NCBI RefSeq assembly: GCF_000153705.1
Contig: NZ_DS022272.1
Span: 1,619,839-1,683,838 of the forward strand
Reading direction: 5' to 3'
DNA length: 64,000 bases
Origin: Fulvimarina pelagi HTCC2506
GTDB taxonomy: Bacteria > Pseudomonadota > Alphaproteobacteria > Rhizobiales > Rhizobiaceae
The position numbers and the translations under genes are program-made. Numbering within the stretch: the first letter of the stretch is position 1; every line of letters begins with the position of its first letter. Of this stretch, positions 1 to 8,937 are shown piece after piece. The notes beneath the pieces were generated by a model. That model worked only from the letters and a program-made list of their open reading frames with translations, was not told where the DNA came from and searched no databases.

Positions 1-7
1 TAACGTC

Positions 8-448
8 GTGATCCCATTTGGCTCACGCAGTTGTCCGACGGTAGAGGCGCGACCAAGCGAGCTTGCTGAAGGCGACCGCGACCTTCTCAATAGATTGCGG
101 TGGCTAGCCCTGAAAAGCCGCCTGCAGCCGAACCCTGAGATCGAGCGGGCCTGCATGATGCTCGCCGGCAAGGGACCGAGGGCAGTCGAAACGGTCGCCA
201 ATGCCTTCTTCCGCGGCCTTGCAAAACACGGCACAAGCACCTTGGATCTCTACAGGCCGGGCACGCGCTGGCCGTCGAGCGACGAAATCTGGTTGCTGCG
301 GCTTCTGGCAGCATTCCGCCAAGGTCGCGAAAAGGAGGGGGCTGCGCTCGTCACTTGGCGTATTGAGCCGAAGGGTCGACGCTGGCTGCGTTTTCTCGCC
401 GCATCCCTCGCCGAACTCGTTACGCCCGAACACACGAGCAGCAGGTAG
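8..448 (+). CDS. Hypothetical protein, possibly 5'-truncated by the window edge
   Basis: I do not recognise a family. The reading frame stays open to the left edge, so the GTG at base 8 is only the first usable codon and the real start may lie outside the window. The 146 visible residues look helical and rich in Arg, Leu and Ala, with a WPSSDEIWLLRLL segment at about residues 88-100. There is no signal peptide or membrane segment, so a cytoplasmic protein is likely. It ends about 100 bases before the LrgA-type gene on the same strand. Codon usage resembles the neighbours and the antisense frames are less convincing, so I take it as a real gene of unknown role. Confidence 0.55.
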   Translation: MIPFGSRSCPTVEARPSELAEGDRDLLNRLRWLALKSRLQPNPEIERACMMLAGKGPRAVETVANAFFRGLAKHGTSTLDLYRPGTRWPSSDEIWLLRLLAAFRQGREKEGAALVTWRIEPKGRRWLRFLAASLAELVTPEHTSSR

Positions 449-552
449 CGCCGGGCCGCTCTCATCCACTGCGATAAGTGAACTTTTCGGACCGGTCAGA
501 GCGACTATTATTTCGCATATGACCTTGCATTCCCCCTCCGAAGGCGGCGCCC

Positions 553-924
553 ATGCTTAGGGCGCTTACCAGCGTTCTCCTTTGCCAGCTCGTCGGTGAG
601 GCGCTCGTTGCGGCGACCAATATGCCGCTCCCCGGTCCTGTTGTCGGAATGGCGCTTCTGTTTGCGTTTTTCGTCGTAAAGGGTGGCATTCCCTCTTCGA
701 TCGCGACCGTCGGAGACGGCCTCCTGAACAATCTCGCCGTTCTTTTCGTACCCGCCGGTGTCGGGATCATGCAGCATGCCAGCCGGATCGGTTCGGAAGG
801 CTTCCAGCTGGGCGGAACGCTGGTCGCCTCGACGCTGATCACAATCGGCGTCACCGGTTACTTGATGCGGTTCTTCATGAAACGCGGGCAGCCGGCCTCG
901 GGGGAGAACAGCGGCGATGGCTGA
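553..924 (+). CDS. CidA/LrgA family holin-like membrane protein
   Basis: A 123-residue protein made almost wholly of four hydrophobic segments, with the family signature MPLPGPVVGMALLF near residues 24-37 and LLNNLAVLFVPAGVGIM near 57-73. LrgA/CidA proteins sit in the inner membrane and act with LrgB/CidB in murein hydrolase control or in export of small metabolites such as pyruvate; which applies here cannot be told from sequence. Its stop lies 8 bases inside the following LrgB-type gene, so the two are translationally coupled. A purine-rich GAAGG lies upstream of the ATG. The C-terminal tail is short and polar. Confidence 0.88.
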   Translation: MLRALTSVLLCQLVGEALVAATNMPLPGPVVGMALLFAFFVVKGGIPSSIATVGDGLLNNLAVLFVPAGVGIMQHASRIGSEGFQLGGTLVASTLITIGVTGYLMRFFMKRGQPASGENSGDG

Positions 925-1636
925 CGAAATCACGGACATCTGGGTCTATCTCGCGACAAGCCCCCTGCTCGCCCTGACGCTGACGCTTGTCGCCTATCAG
1001 ATCGTTCACGAAATCTGGTCACGGATCGAACGCCCGGCCTTGCTCAATCCCGTGCTGATCTCGGTCCTGATCATCGTCAGCGTGCTTGTCGCCACTGAAA
1101 CATCCTACGACACCTACTTTGAGGGCGCGCAGTTCATTCATTTCCTACTCGGTCCGGCAACTGTCGCACTGGCGATACCGCTCTATCGCCAGTTCGACCG
1201 TATCAAGGCGAACAAGGTTGCGATCGCAGCGAGCCTCGCAGCCGGATCGATTACCGGGATCGGGAGCGGTCTGCTATGTGCGGCCGTCTTCGGCATCGAT
1301 CGGATCGGCTTCGTCTCGATCGCCCCGAAGTCAGTAACTGCACCGGTCGCGATGGGCATCGTGGAGCGGATCGGAGGCCTGCCCTCGCTGACGGCCGTTC
1401 TCGTCATCGTTACGGGTATCATCGGTGCGGCTCTCGGACCGGCGCTTCTCAACCTGATCGGCGTTAAAGACGCGCCAGCGCGCGGCATGGCACTCGGTGT
1501 CGGCTCTCACGGCATCGGCACGGCGCGGGCGCTGCAGGAGAGCGAGGCGGCTGGTGCATTTTCGGGTCTCGCCATGGGGCTCAACGCGCTCGCAACCGCG
1601 ATTCTGGTGCCTGTCGTCTTCTGGATGTTCTTTTGA
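917..1636 (+). CDS. CidB/LrgB family membrane protein
   Basis: A 239-residue polytopic membrane protein of normal family length. The most conserved part is present near residues 135-165 (SIAPKSVTAPVAMGI) and again near 190-205 (GVGSHGIGTARALQE), both typical of LrgB/CidB. It is the partner of the LrgA-like protein encoded just upstream, whose end it overlaps by 8 bases, so the two probably form one two-gene operon and one membrane complex. The family is linked to autolysis control in Gram-positives and to glycolate or pyruvate-type organic acid transport in plants and bacteria; the substrate here is unknown. It is convergent with the YqeY gene, 27 bases away. Confidence 0.9.
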   Translation: MADEITDIWVYLATSPLLALTLTLVAYQIVHEIWSRIERPALLNPVLISVLIIVSVLVATETSYDTYFEGAQFIHFLLGPATVALAIPLYRQFDRIKANKVAIAASLAAGSITGIGSGLLCAAVFGIDRIGFVSIAPKSVTAPVAMGIVERIGGLPSLTAVLVIVTGIIGAALGPALLNLIGVKDAPARGMALGVGSHGIGTARALQESEAAGAFSGLAMGLNALATAILVPVVFWMFF

Positions 1637-1663
1637 GAGACGGCTCTCGCGGAATGCTATCGC

Positions 1664-2113
1664 CTAGCGCAGCAATCCCTTTACGACGGTCGAAGCCTTG
1701 GTGAAGTCCATTTGGCCCGGATAGCGCTGCTTGAGCTTGCTCATGCACCGACCAACATCGCGAAGGCCTTTGGCATCGCTGTCCTCGACCGCGTTGCGAC
1801 AGGCCTGTTGCATCGCGCTTTCGTCGAGCTGGGCGGGCAGAAACTCCTCGATGACTTCGATCTCTTGGCGCTCCTGCTCGGCGAGCTCCAGTCGACCATT
1901 CTCCTCGTAGCCAATCGCGGACTCGGCGCGCTGGCGGCGCATCGTCAGGAGGATGTTGAGAATATCCTCGTCTCCGACCGGATCACGCCCCGCTTCTCGG
2001 TTTGCGGCGTCCCGATCCTTCACCGCGGCCTTGATGAGTCGAAGGATGGAAATTCGTGTCTTGTCGCCCTCGTCCTGCGCTTTGGTCAAAGCATCGGAGA
2101 TCATTTCGCGCAT
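1664..2113 (-). CDS. GatB/YqeY domain-containing protein
   Basis: A 149-residue cytoplasmic protein matching the YqeY family along its length: an N-terminal helical part (MREMISDALTKAQ, then RISILRLIKAAVKDRD) and a C-terminal helical tail domain (FLPAQLDESAM, then DVGRCMSKLKQRYPGQMDF) like the tRNA-binding end of GatB. The domain suggests an accessory role in tRNA-dependent amidation, but the function of stand-alone YqeY is not settled. A GTG twelve bases upstream (2125) is an alternative start; I prefer the ATG because family members start close to this helix. It is divergent from carA, a common arrangement in alphaproteobacteria. Confidence 0.88.
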   Translation of the reverse strand: MREMISDALTKAQDEGDKTRISILRLIKAAVKDRDAANREAGRDPVGDEDILNILLTMRRQRAESAIGYEENGRLELAEQERQEIEVIEEFLPAQLDESAMQQACRNAVEDSDAKGLRDVGRCMSKLKQRYPGQMDFTKASTVVKGLLR

Positions 2114-2495
2114 CGCGCCGGTCACTTTCGAATATGGATACCGTGGCAGCCCTTGTTAGCGGGCACGCTCGCGGAGGGTGTCAGGATGTTACGCCATGTG
2201 ACGATCCATGCAACGGGCAATGTCATCGTCCCGTCACATGACGGTCGATCTGTTGCGCTCGCGCATGGCTCACCAGGCGCCTTCAGCGAAGTGCGCCTCG
2301 CTGTCCGGTGAATTTGGACGCTTGACCGCGACTGGGTGCTTGCAGTTCCCGGCGACGGCCATATAGAGAAGCGTCGAATGCGACGCAACCGCCTGGGCCT
2401 CGAAAGCGTCCCTCGGGGCCAGCCCGCGGTGTTCTTCCTATATGGCGGGGCGCTCAGCATTTTTCTAGATCGAGACCTGACCAGGAGATCCGGAC
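2114..2495. promoter_or_regulatory. Divergent intergenic region between yqeY and carA
   Basis: About 380 bases without a convincing gene. It must hold the promoters for both yqeY (minus) and carA (plus) and the carA leader. The only clear element is the carA ribosome binding site AGGAG, eight bases before the ATG at 2496. A TTGACC at 2322-2327 resembles a -35 box, but I see no matching -10 at the right spacing. I looked for a transcription attenuator hairpin before carA and found none that is convincing. Confidence 0.4.
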
Positions 2496-3683
2496 ATGAG
2501 CCAGGGATGGACGAAACGCGCGACGACCGGACTGCTGGTTCTAGCGGACGGAACAGTGATCGAGGGCTTCGGCCTCGGCGCGGAAGGCGCGGTGGAAGGT
2601 GAGGTCTGCTTCAACACAGCTCTTACCGGTTATCAGGAGATCCTGACCGATCCCTCTTACGCCCAGCAGATCGTCACCTTCACTTTCCCGCATATCGGCA
2701 ATGTCGGTGCAAATGCGGAAGACCACGAGGACTTCTCACCACTCGGCAATGCCGGGGCGGTCGGCGCGATTCTCCGAGCCGAGGTGAGCGAGCCCTCGAA
2801 CTATCGGTCCGCCGGCCACCTCGATGCCTGGTTGAAGGAGCGCGGTATCGTGGCACTTTCGGGGATCGACACGCGGGCCCTGACCGCACTTGTTCGGGAA
2901 AAGGGCATGCCGAACGCGGTAATCGCCCATGATCCAAATGGTAGTTTCGATATCGAGAAACTGAAATCACGCGCACGCGAATGGCCGGGCATCGACGGCG
3001 TCGACATCGCAAAGCTTGTCGCGACAACGGACCGCTCGGTCTGGACGGAGAGGCCATGGGTCTGGGGCGGTGAAACGGCTGCCGAAACACCGGTTCGCTA
3101 TAAGATCGTGGCGGTGGATTATGGCGCCAAGCGCAACATCTTCCGCCTCCTAGCCAGCCACGGCGGGGAAGTTACGGTCGTCCCGCCGACGACCAGCGCC
3201 GAAGATATCCTCGCCATGGAACCCGATGGCGTCTTCCTTTCGAACGGGCCTGGCGATCCAGCGGCGACGGGGATCTATGCCGTGAAGGAGATCGGCAAGC
3301 TGGTGGCGTCGGGCGTCCCACTCTTCGGCATCTGCCTTGGCCATCAGTTGCTTGCTCTGGCGCTGGGTGCGCGGACCAAGAAGATGCATCAGGGCCATCA
3401 TGGTGCCAACCATCCGGTGATGGACTACACCACCGGGAAGGTCGAGATCGTCTCGATGAACCACGGCTTCGCGGTCGCCGCCGACACCCTGCCGAGCGGC
3501 GTCACCGAGACCCATCGCTCTCTCTTCGACGGCTCCAATTGCGGCCTGCAGCTGACGGAAAAGCCGGTCTTCTCGGTGCAGCACCATCCCGAAGCCTCTC
3601 CGGGCCCGCAGGACTCTCACTACCTCTTCAAGCGCTTCTTCGACATGATCGACGGATACCGCGGCGCGCGCAGCGCAGCCTGA
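2496..3683 (+). CDS. carA: Carbamoyl phosphate synthase small subunit
   Basis: The glutaminase subunit of carbamoyl phosphate synthetase: it hydrolyses glutamine and passes ammonia to CarB for arginine and pyrimidine synthesis. The 395 residues show the CarA-specific N-terminal domain (FNTALTGYQEILTDPSYAQQ near 36-55) and a C-terminal class I glutamine amidotransferase domain with the nucleophile cysteine in FGICLGHQLLALALG and the His-Glu pair in VQHHPEASPGPQ, so it is catalytically complete. The start is set by AGGAG eight bases upstream. carB does not follow directly: a strong terminator, a small antisense ORF and an XRE regulator lie between, so the two subunits are probably transcribed separately. 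Confidence 0.97.
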   Translation: MSQGWTKRATTGLLVLADGTVIEGFGLGAEGAVEGEVCFNTALTGYQEILTDPSYAQQIVTFTFPHIGNVGANAEDHEDFSPLGNAGAVGAILRAEVSEPSNYRSAGHLDAWLKERGIVALSGIDTRALTALVREKGMPNAVIAHDPNGSFDIEKLKSRAREWPGIDGVDIAKLVATTDRSVWTERPWVWGGETAAETPVRYKIVAVDYGAKRNIFRLLASHGGEVTVVPPTTSAEDILAMEPDGVFLSNGPGDPAATGIYAVKEIGKLVASGVPLFGICLGHQLLALALGARTKKMHQGHHGANHPVMDYTTGKVEIVSMNHGFAVAADTLPSGVTETHRSLFDGSNCGLQLTEKPVFSVQHHPEASPGPQDSHYLFKRFFDMIDGYRGARSAA

Positions 3684-3704
3684 TCCGTCCGAGCTACCCC
3701 TTAA

Positions 3705-3747
3705 GACACAAACAGGCACCGGTTCCTAGCCGGTACCTGTTTGTGTT
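3705..3747. terminator. Terminator hairpin after carA
   Basis: Arms 3706-3722 and 3730-3746 form a 17-pair stem with one mismatch and a 7-base loop; the descending arm runs into TTTGTGTTTGC. It lies 23 bases after the carA stop. The stem's A-rich base also gives a T-rich tail on the other strand, so it could also end transcription of the small minus-strand ORF at 3785-3937. Confidence 0.8.
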
Positions 3748-3784
3748 TGCGCATCTGTGTTCGTTGTTTCGCCGCGTTCCCGCT

Positions 3785-3937
3785 TCAGGCGGCCGGCATC
3801 TTGAAAAGGCCGAGGCGCGCGAGAAGCCGCTTGATCGATCGGCGGAAACCGAAATGAACCATGGCGTGCTGGTGCATGTCGTGTCGTCCGCGTTCCCCGC
3901 CACATGATGAGCGGCCTACGATGATATCTGCAAGCAT
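3785..3937 (-). CDS. Candidate small basic protein (50 aa)
   Basis: A 50-residue open frame with no family I know. Its support is local: the ATG is preceded, eight bases away, by GGGAG in an otherwise AT-rich stretch that could hold a promoter, and the frame ends about 40 bases before a hairpin that could terminate it. The protein starts MLADIIVGRSS, has a His-rich middle (MHQHAMVHFGF) and ends in an amphipathic basic helix (RRSIKRLLARLGLF) of the kind seen in small membrane-associated or nucleic-acid-binding proteins. Without homologues it remains a candidate. Confidence 0.4.
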   Translation of the reverse strand: MLADIIVGRSSCGGERGRHDMHQHAMVHFGFRRSIKRLLARLGLFKMPAA

Positions 3938-4060
3938 GTTCGTATCTCCCGTTTATCGTATTGTTTTATATTAGCCTTCACAGCTTAACCGGACGTTTCG
4001 TAATGTGCGCGTTGGTCACTGTCTTCATCTGGCAAGCCGCTAGGGGAGACCACAGATTAG

Positions 4061-4111
4061 GCGCACGCGGTGCGTTTTTTCAAGGGGATAAACGCGCACG
4101 TGGTGCATTTT
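4061..4111. repeat. Two operator-like repeats upstream of the XRE regulator
   Basis: The palindrome GCAC-N3-GTGC occurs at 4063-4073 and again at 4096-4106, 33 bases apart centre to centre, within a longer direct repeat (GCGCACG, then GGTGC, then a run of T). A spacing of about three helical turns puts both sites on one face of the DNA. They lie 150-195 bases before the XRE gene and could be its operator. Each short stem followed by T residues could alternatively be a weak terminator. Confidence 0.45.
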
Positions 4112-4256
4112 TCGCATGACTGATAGTCCTGCCATGCCTAACCGCTGACGGCAGATGAAGGAGACGACCAGCTGTTATTCCTGTTTGAAGCGTTCGGTTG
4201 ACAATGGAGCGACATCTGAAGAATGGCTTGGACATCGACGAGCAACGGAGTTGCCG

Positions 4257-4508
4257 ATGACGCCTGTAGCGTTCAAAGCCTGGCGAAAGGGGCTGGGTCT
4301 GAAACAGAAGGACGCGGCCGAAAAGCTCGGCCTCAAGAAGCGTGTCATCCAATACTATGAAAAAGGTGCCCGCGGTGGGAAAGACGTCGACATTCCGAAG
4401 ACTGTCGAGCTCGCCTGCTTTGCACTATCCATGGGCGTGGAGGGGTATGACGGAAAGGTCTTGCCGGGGGTCGCGGAGGTTGCGAAGCCAAGAGAACCTT
4501 TCGAATGA
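4257..4508 (+). CDS. XRE-family helix-turn-helix regulator
   Basis: An 83-residue protein beginning MTPVAFKAWRKGLGLKQKD, with the helix-turn-helix in residues 6-35 (LKQKDAAEKLGLKKRVIQYYEKG). It is essentially a single XRE DNA-binding domain plus a short tail, so it probably acts as a dimer on a palindromic operator. The start is set by GGAG seven bases upstream; the frame stays open to an earlier ATG at 4155, but that stretch does not look coding. It sits alone between carA and carB. The two GCAC-N3-GTGC palindromes upstream suggest autoregulation; control of carB, about 200 bases downstream, is possible but unproven. Confidence 0.8.
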   Translation: MTPVAFKAWRKGLGLKQKDAAEKLGLKKRVIQYYEKGARGGKDVDIPKTVELACFALSMGVEGYDGKVLPGVAEVAKPREPFE

Positions 4509-4714
4509 CGGTGCCGGAAGGCGGCGCGCTCTTGAGCGCTGTAGGCTTTCGGTGCATTGCAGCAAAACGAGCTTTCCTCCCCTTCCCCCATCTGCGACTC
4601 TTCCCTATAAGGCGGCCTTAGCCTGAAGAACGAAGACTCGACACACTGCCCCGAAGCGCTTGAAGAAGCCCTCGGCGCGGTGCTTTGCGCGAGCCGATGA
4701 AGCGGATCAATCCC

Positions 4715-7700
4715 ATGCCCAGACGTACAGACATCAAATCGATCCTCATCATCGGCGCCGGCCCCATCATCATCGGACAAGCGTGTGAGTTCGACTATTC
4801 CGGAACACAGGCCTGCAAGGCGCTGAAGGCTGAGGGTTACCGGATCATCCTCGTCAACTCGAACCCGGCGACGATCATGACCGATCCCGATCTCGCCGAC
4901 GCGACTTATATCGAGCCGATCACGCCGGAGGTCGTCGCCAAGATCATCGAGAAGGAGCGACCGGACGCCCTCTTGCCGACAATGGGCGGACAGACGGCCC
5001 TGAACACAGCCCTCTCTCTGCAGCGCATGGGTACGCTGGAGCGCTACAAAGTTGAGATGATCGGCGCGAACGCCGCGGCTATCGATAAAGCGGAGGATCG
5101 CGCGCTCTTCCGCGAGGCAATGGCCAAGATCGGTCTCGAGACCCCGCGCTCCGTACTCGCCAACGCGGCCGGCCCGAAAGCGCAGGACCGTAAGATCCAC
5201 GAGGACCAACGGGCTGTCATCCGCGCCGAACATGCCGACGACGAGGATGCGCGCAACGCTGCGCTCGACAAGCTGGAGGCGGAATGGAATCTCGGCGAGA
5301 GCGACCGCAAACAGCGTTACATGAACCATGCGCTTGCCGCCGCGGCGCAGGCGCTCGACGAGGTGGGCGTGCCGGCGATCATCCGCCCCTCCTTCACGCT
5401 CGGGGGCACCGGCGGCGGCATTGCCTATAATCGACAGGAGTTCTTCGAGATCGTCGAGAACGGACTCGACGCCTCTCCCACGACGGAGGTCTTGATCGAA
5501 GAGTCAGTCCTCGGCTGGAAGGAGTACGAGATGGAGGTAGTCCGCGACAGGGCGGACAACTGCATCATCGTCTGCTCGATCGAGAACGTCGATCCGATGG
5601 GCGTCCACACGGGCGATTCCATCACCGTCGCGCCGGCCCTGACGCTGACGGATAAGGAATACCAGATCATGCGCAACGCCTCGATCGCGGTGCTTCGCGA
5701 GATCGGGGTCGAAACCGGCGGCTCGAACGTTCAGTTCGCTGTAAACCCGGAAACCGGGCGACTCGTTGTCATCGAGATGAACCCGCGCGTGTCGCGCTCG
5801 TCTGCGCTCGCATCCAAGGCAACCGGCTTTCCGATCGCCAAGATCGCGGCGAAGCTTGCTGTCGGCTACACTTTGGACGAGCTCGAGAATGACATCACGG
5901 GCGGCGCGACACCTGCGAGTTTCGAGCCGTCGATCGACTATGTCGTTACCAAGATCCCGCGTTTCGCCTTCGAGAAGTTCCCTGGTGCGGTCCCCATCCT
6001 GACAACGGCCATGAAGTCGGTCGGCGAGGTGATGGCGATCGGCCGGACCTTTGCCGAGTCTCTGCAGAAGGCTCTGCGCGGGCTCGAAACCGGGCTGACC
6101 GGTCTCGACGAGATCGCCATACCAGACACAGGACAGGGCGACGATCTTAATGCGCTGCGCGCCGCGCTGGGCACACCGACGCCGGACCGGCTCTTGATGG
6201 TCGCCCAGGCGATGCGGATGGGCATGAGCAACGATGCGATCCACGCCGCCTGCAAGATCGACCCCTGGTTCCTTGCCCGCATCCGCGCGATCGTCGATCT
6301 GGAAGGAAGGGTCAGAGATCATGGTCTGCCGCAGGACGAGGACAATCTGCGCTTCCTCAAATCCTGCGGATTCTCGGATGCACGCCTCGCAACCCTAGCC
6401 GGCGTCGACGAGGTCGCTGTCGCTGACAAGCGCCGAGAGCTGAACGTCCATCCGGTCTTCAAACGGATCGATACCTGCGCTGCCGAATTCGCTTCACCGA
6501 CCCCTTACATGTACTCGACGTATGAGCGCCCCTTCGCCGGCAGTCCGCGGTCCGAGGCGGAGGTCACGGACGCGAGGAAGGTGATCATTCTCGGCGGCGG
6601 TCCGAACCGTATCGGCCAAGGCATCGAGTTCGACTACTGCTGCTGCCACGCGGCCTTTGCACTTGACGATGCCGGCTATGAGTCGATCATGATCAACTGC
6701 AATCCTGAGACGGTCTCGACGGATTACGACACGTCGGACAGGCTCTATTTCGAGCCGCTGACGGCCGAGGATGTGTTGGAAATCATCTACGCGGAGCAGG
6801 AAAGGGGGACGCTGCACGGTGTCATCGTCCAGTTCGGCGGCCAGACGCCGCTGAAGCTTGCCGAGGCGCTTGAGGCCGCCGGCATCCCAATCCTCGGCAC
6901 CTCGCCGGACGCGATTGATCTTGCCGAAGACCGCGACCGGTTTCAGCAGCTTCTGAACGAGCTTAACCTCAAGCAGCCGAACAACGGTATCGCACGCTCC
7001 TTCGAGGAAGCCCACGCGATCGTCGACCGGATCGGCTATCCGGTGGTGATCCGCCCGTCCTATGTGCTGGGCGGCCGCGCGATGGAGATCGTGCGCTCCG
7101 AACAGGGCTTCGAGCGCTATATGCGGGAGGCCGTCGTGGTCTCCGGCAAGTCGCCGGTGCTCATCGACGGCTATCTGAAGGATGCGATCGAAGTCGACGT
7201 CGACTGTCTCTGTGACGGCGAGAACAGCTTCGTCGCCGGGATCATGGAGCATATCGAAGAGGCGGGCATCCATTCCGGCGACTCGGCCTGCTCACTGCCG
7301 ATACATTCGCTTTCGAAGTCCATCACCGACGAACTCGAACGCCAGACGCGAGAAATGGCAATCGCCCTGAAGGTGGGCGGCCTGATGAACGTCCAGTTCG
7401 CGATCCAGGGCGAGGATATCTACGTGCTGGAGGTCAATCCGCGCGCCTCGCGCACGGTGCCCTTCGTCGCCAAGACGATTGGCCGGCCGATCGCAAAGAT
7501 CGCAGCGAGGATCATGGCGGGTGAGGACCTGGAAACCGCATTCGCGGCGTACGGAGGCAAGCCCGACGTGAAGTCCCTGAGACATATCGCGGTGAAAGAG
7601 GCGGTCTTCCCCTTCTCGCGCTTCCAAGGCGTCGACACGCTGCTCGGCCCCGAAATGCGCTCGACTGGCGAGGTCATGGGCCTTGCCAACGACTACGCTT

Positions 7701-8149
7701 TGGCCTTCGCTAAAAGTCAGCTCGGGGCCGGCGTTGACCTGCCGCGCGAGGGCACGGTCTTCGTCTCGGTCAAGGACGCCGACAAGGAGCGCATCTTACC
7801 GACGATCCAGCGCCTGAGCGAAATCGGGTTTTCGGTGATGGCGACCGGCGGTACTCAGCGCTTCCTGACCGAGAATGGCATTGAGGCCGTGCGCGTAAAC
7901 AAGGTTCTGGAAGGACGTCCGCATATTGAGGACGCCATGCGGAACAGGCAGGTCCAGTTGGTCTTCAATACGACGGAAGGGGCCAAAGCGCTGTCCGACT
8001 CGCTCTCGCTGAGACGTGCTGCGCTGCTCCACAAATTGCCCTACTACACAACCCTTGCGGGCATGGAGGCGGCCGCCGAGGCAGTCGGTGCCCTTAAGAA
8101 AGGGAATCTTGAAGTCAGACCGCTTCAGTCGTACTTTACAGCTGCCTGA
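4715..8149 (+). CDS. carB: Carbamoyl phosphate synthase large subunit
   Basis: The synthetase subunit, making carbamoyl phosphate from bicarbonate, ammonia (from CarA) and two ATP for arginine and pyrimidine synthesis. The 1144 residues are two homologous ATP-grasp halves ([17 protein letters not shown] at the start of the first, [15 protein letters not shown] at the start of the second) plus a C-terminal MGS-like regulatory domain ([12 protein letters not shown] onward). An insert near residues 150-190 rich in acidic and basic residues makes it longer than the E. coli protein, as is usual in rhizobia. The ATG at 4715 matches the family start ([13 protein letters not shown]); ATG 4697 and TTG 4685 are open upstream alternatives. 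Confidence 0.97.
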   Translation: MPRRTDIKSILIIGAGPIIIGQACEFDYSGTQACKALKAEGYRIILVNSNPATIMTDPDLADATYIEPITPEVVAKIIEKERPDALLPTMGGQTALNTALSLQRMGTLERYKVEMIGANAAAIDKAEDRALFREAMAKIGLETPRSVLANAAGPKAQDRKIHEDQRAVIRAEHADDEDARNAALDKLEAEWNLGESDRKQRYMNHALAAAAQALDEVGVPAIIRPSFTLGGTGGGIAYNRQEFFEIVENGLDASPTTEVLIEESVLGWKEYEMEVVRDRADNCIIVCSIENVDPMGVHTGDSITVAPALTLTDKEYQIMRNASIAVLREIGVETGGSNVQFAVNPETGRLVVIEMNPRVSRSSALASKATGFPIAKIAAKLAVGYTLDELENDITGGATPASFEPSIDYVVTKIPRFAFEKFPGAVPILTTAMKSVGEVMAIGRTFAESLQKALRGLETGLTGLDEIAIPDTGQGDDLNALRAALGTPTPDRLLMVAQAMRMGMSNDAIHAACKIDPWFLARIRAIVDLEGRVRDHGLPQDEDNLRFLKSCGFSDARLATLAGVDEVAVADKRRELNVHPVFKRIDTCAAEFASPTPYMYSTYERPFAGSPRSEAEVTDARKVIILGGGPNRIGQGIEFDYCCCHAAFALDDAGYESIMINCNPETVSTDYDTSDRLYFEPLTAEDVLEIIYAEQERGTLHGVIVQFGGQTPLKLAEALEAAGIPILGTSPDAIDLAEDRDRFQQLLNELNLKQPNNGIARSFEEAHAIVDRIGYPVVIRPSYVLGGRAMEIVRSEQGFERYMREAVVVSGKSPVLIDGYLKDAIEVDVDCLCDGENSFVAGIMEHIEEAGIHSGDSACSLPIHSLSKSITDELERQTREMAIALKVGGLMNVQFAIQGEDIYVLEVNPRASRTVPFVAKTIGRPIAKIAARIMAGEDLETAFAAYGGKPDVKSLRHIAVKEAVFPFSRFQGVDTLLGPEMRSTGEVMGLANDYALAFAKSQLGAGVDLPREGTVFVSVKDADKERILPTIQRLSEIGFSVMATGGTQRFLTENGIEAVRVNKVLEGRPHIEDAMRNRQVQLVFNTTEGAKALSDSLSLRRAALLHKLPYYTTLAGMEAAAEAVGALKKGNLEVRPLQSYFTAA

Positions 8150-8167
8150 TTTATTAAATGGCTTGTC

Positions 8168-8188
8168 GGCCCTGACCGGACCAGGGCC
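8168..8188 (+). terminator. Possible terminator hairpin after carB
   Basis: GGCCCTG and CAGGGCC pair perfectly around a 7-base loop, 18 bases after the carB stop. There is no T-tract behind it, so it may be only a 3'-end stabilising stem. Confidence 0.35.
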
Positions 8189-8362
8189 CGGCGACACTTC
8201 CAAGTCCGTTCAACCGGTCGGAACTGGGCGATTGTCTGTCGCCTGGCCTGGCCAGTCTTTGTATTCCCGGTAGAGCCGCGTTGACATCGGCCATGCCGGC
8301 ACGAACGATAAGAATACGCGCCGGCGTTCATAAGCCGGTCGTGTCGAAAGGTGGAGGCCGAG

Positions 8363-8836
8363 ATGCAGAAGGTCCCGATGACGACCCGTGGATTCGAGAC
8401 GCTCAAGGAGGAACTGCGTCGTCGCCAGCAGGAAGAACGCCCTCGAATCATCCAGGCGATCTCCGAAGCGCGCGCCCATGGCGACCTCTCCGAAAACGCC
8501 GAATATCACGCGGCAAAAGAGGCTCAGAGCTTGAACGAGGGTCGGATCTCCGAGTTGGAAGATGTGACAGCGCGCGCGGAAGTCATCGACGTGTCGAAGA
8601 TGTCCGGCGACAAGGTGATGTTCGGCGCCACCGTCAAACTCGTCGACGAGGAGACCGAAGAAGAACGTCTCTTCCAAATCGTCGGCGATCAGGAAGCCGA
8701 CGTGAAGTCCGGCCGTATATCGATCTCCTCCCCGATCGCCCGTGCGCTGATCGGAAAGGAAGAAGGCGACACCGTCGAAGTTGCGGCACCGGGGGGCGCG
8801 CGGTCCTACGAGGTGCTGGAGGTCCTTTGGCAGTAG
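8363..8836 (+). CDS. greA: Transcription elongation factor GreA
   Basis: A 157-residue cytoplasmic factor that enters the RNA polymerase secondary channel and stimulates cleavage of backtracked transcripts. The N-terminal coiled coil carries the acidic tip ([19 protein letters not shown] at about residues 37-55), and the C-terminal FKBP-like domain ends in [21 protein letters not shown]. The start is clear: GGAGG lies five bases before the ATG, and the [13 protein letters not shown] opening is typical. It follows carB on the same strand after about 210 bases and is itself followed by the LPS mannosyltransferase gene, an order seen in rhizobia. Confidence 0.96.
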   Translation: MQKVPMTTRGFETLKEELRRRQQEERPRIIQAISEARAHGDLSENAEYHAAKEAQSLNEGRISELEDVTARAEVIDVSKMSGDKVMFGATVKLVDEETEEERLFQIVGDQEADVKSGRISISSPIARALIGKEEGDTVEVAAPGGARSYEVLEVLWQ

Positions 8837-8892
8837 TTGCCGGCCATCTCACGGCGGTACGATGAGCTTGGGCGTGATCAGGAATTAGTCAG

Positions 8893-8937
8893 ATGACGTA
8901 TTCTCAATTCCTGCCCGAGTTTCTGGTATCAGGTTGA
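8893..8937 (+). other. Possible 14-codon leader ORF overlapping the lpcC start
   Basis: ATG at 8893 opens a 14-residue frame (MTYSQFLPEFLVSG) whose TGA overlaps the TTG start of the glycosyltransferase in the sequence TTGA. A weak AGGA lies upstream. It could couple translation of the rare TTG start, but such short frames also arise by chance. Confidence 0.25.

Noticed and set aside
4355-5329. 324-codon antisense frame across the XRE gene and carB start
   Set aside because: Low-complexity antisense shadow overlapping two well-supported genes.
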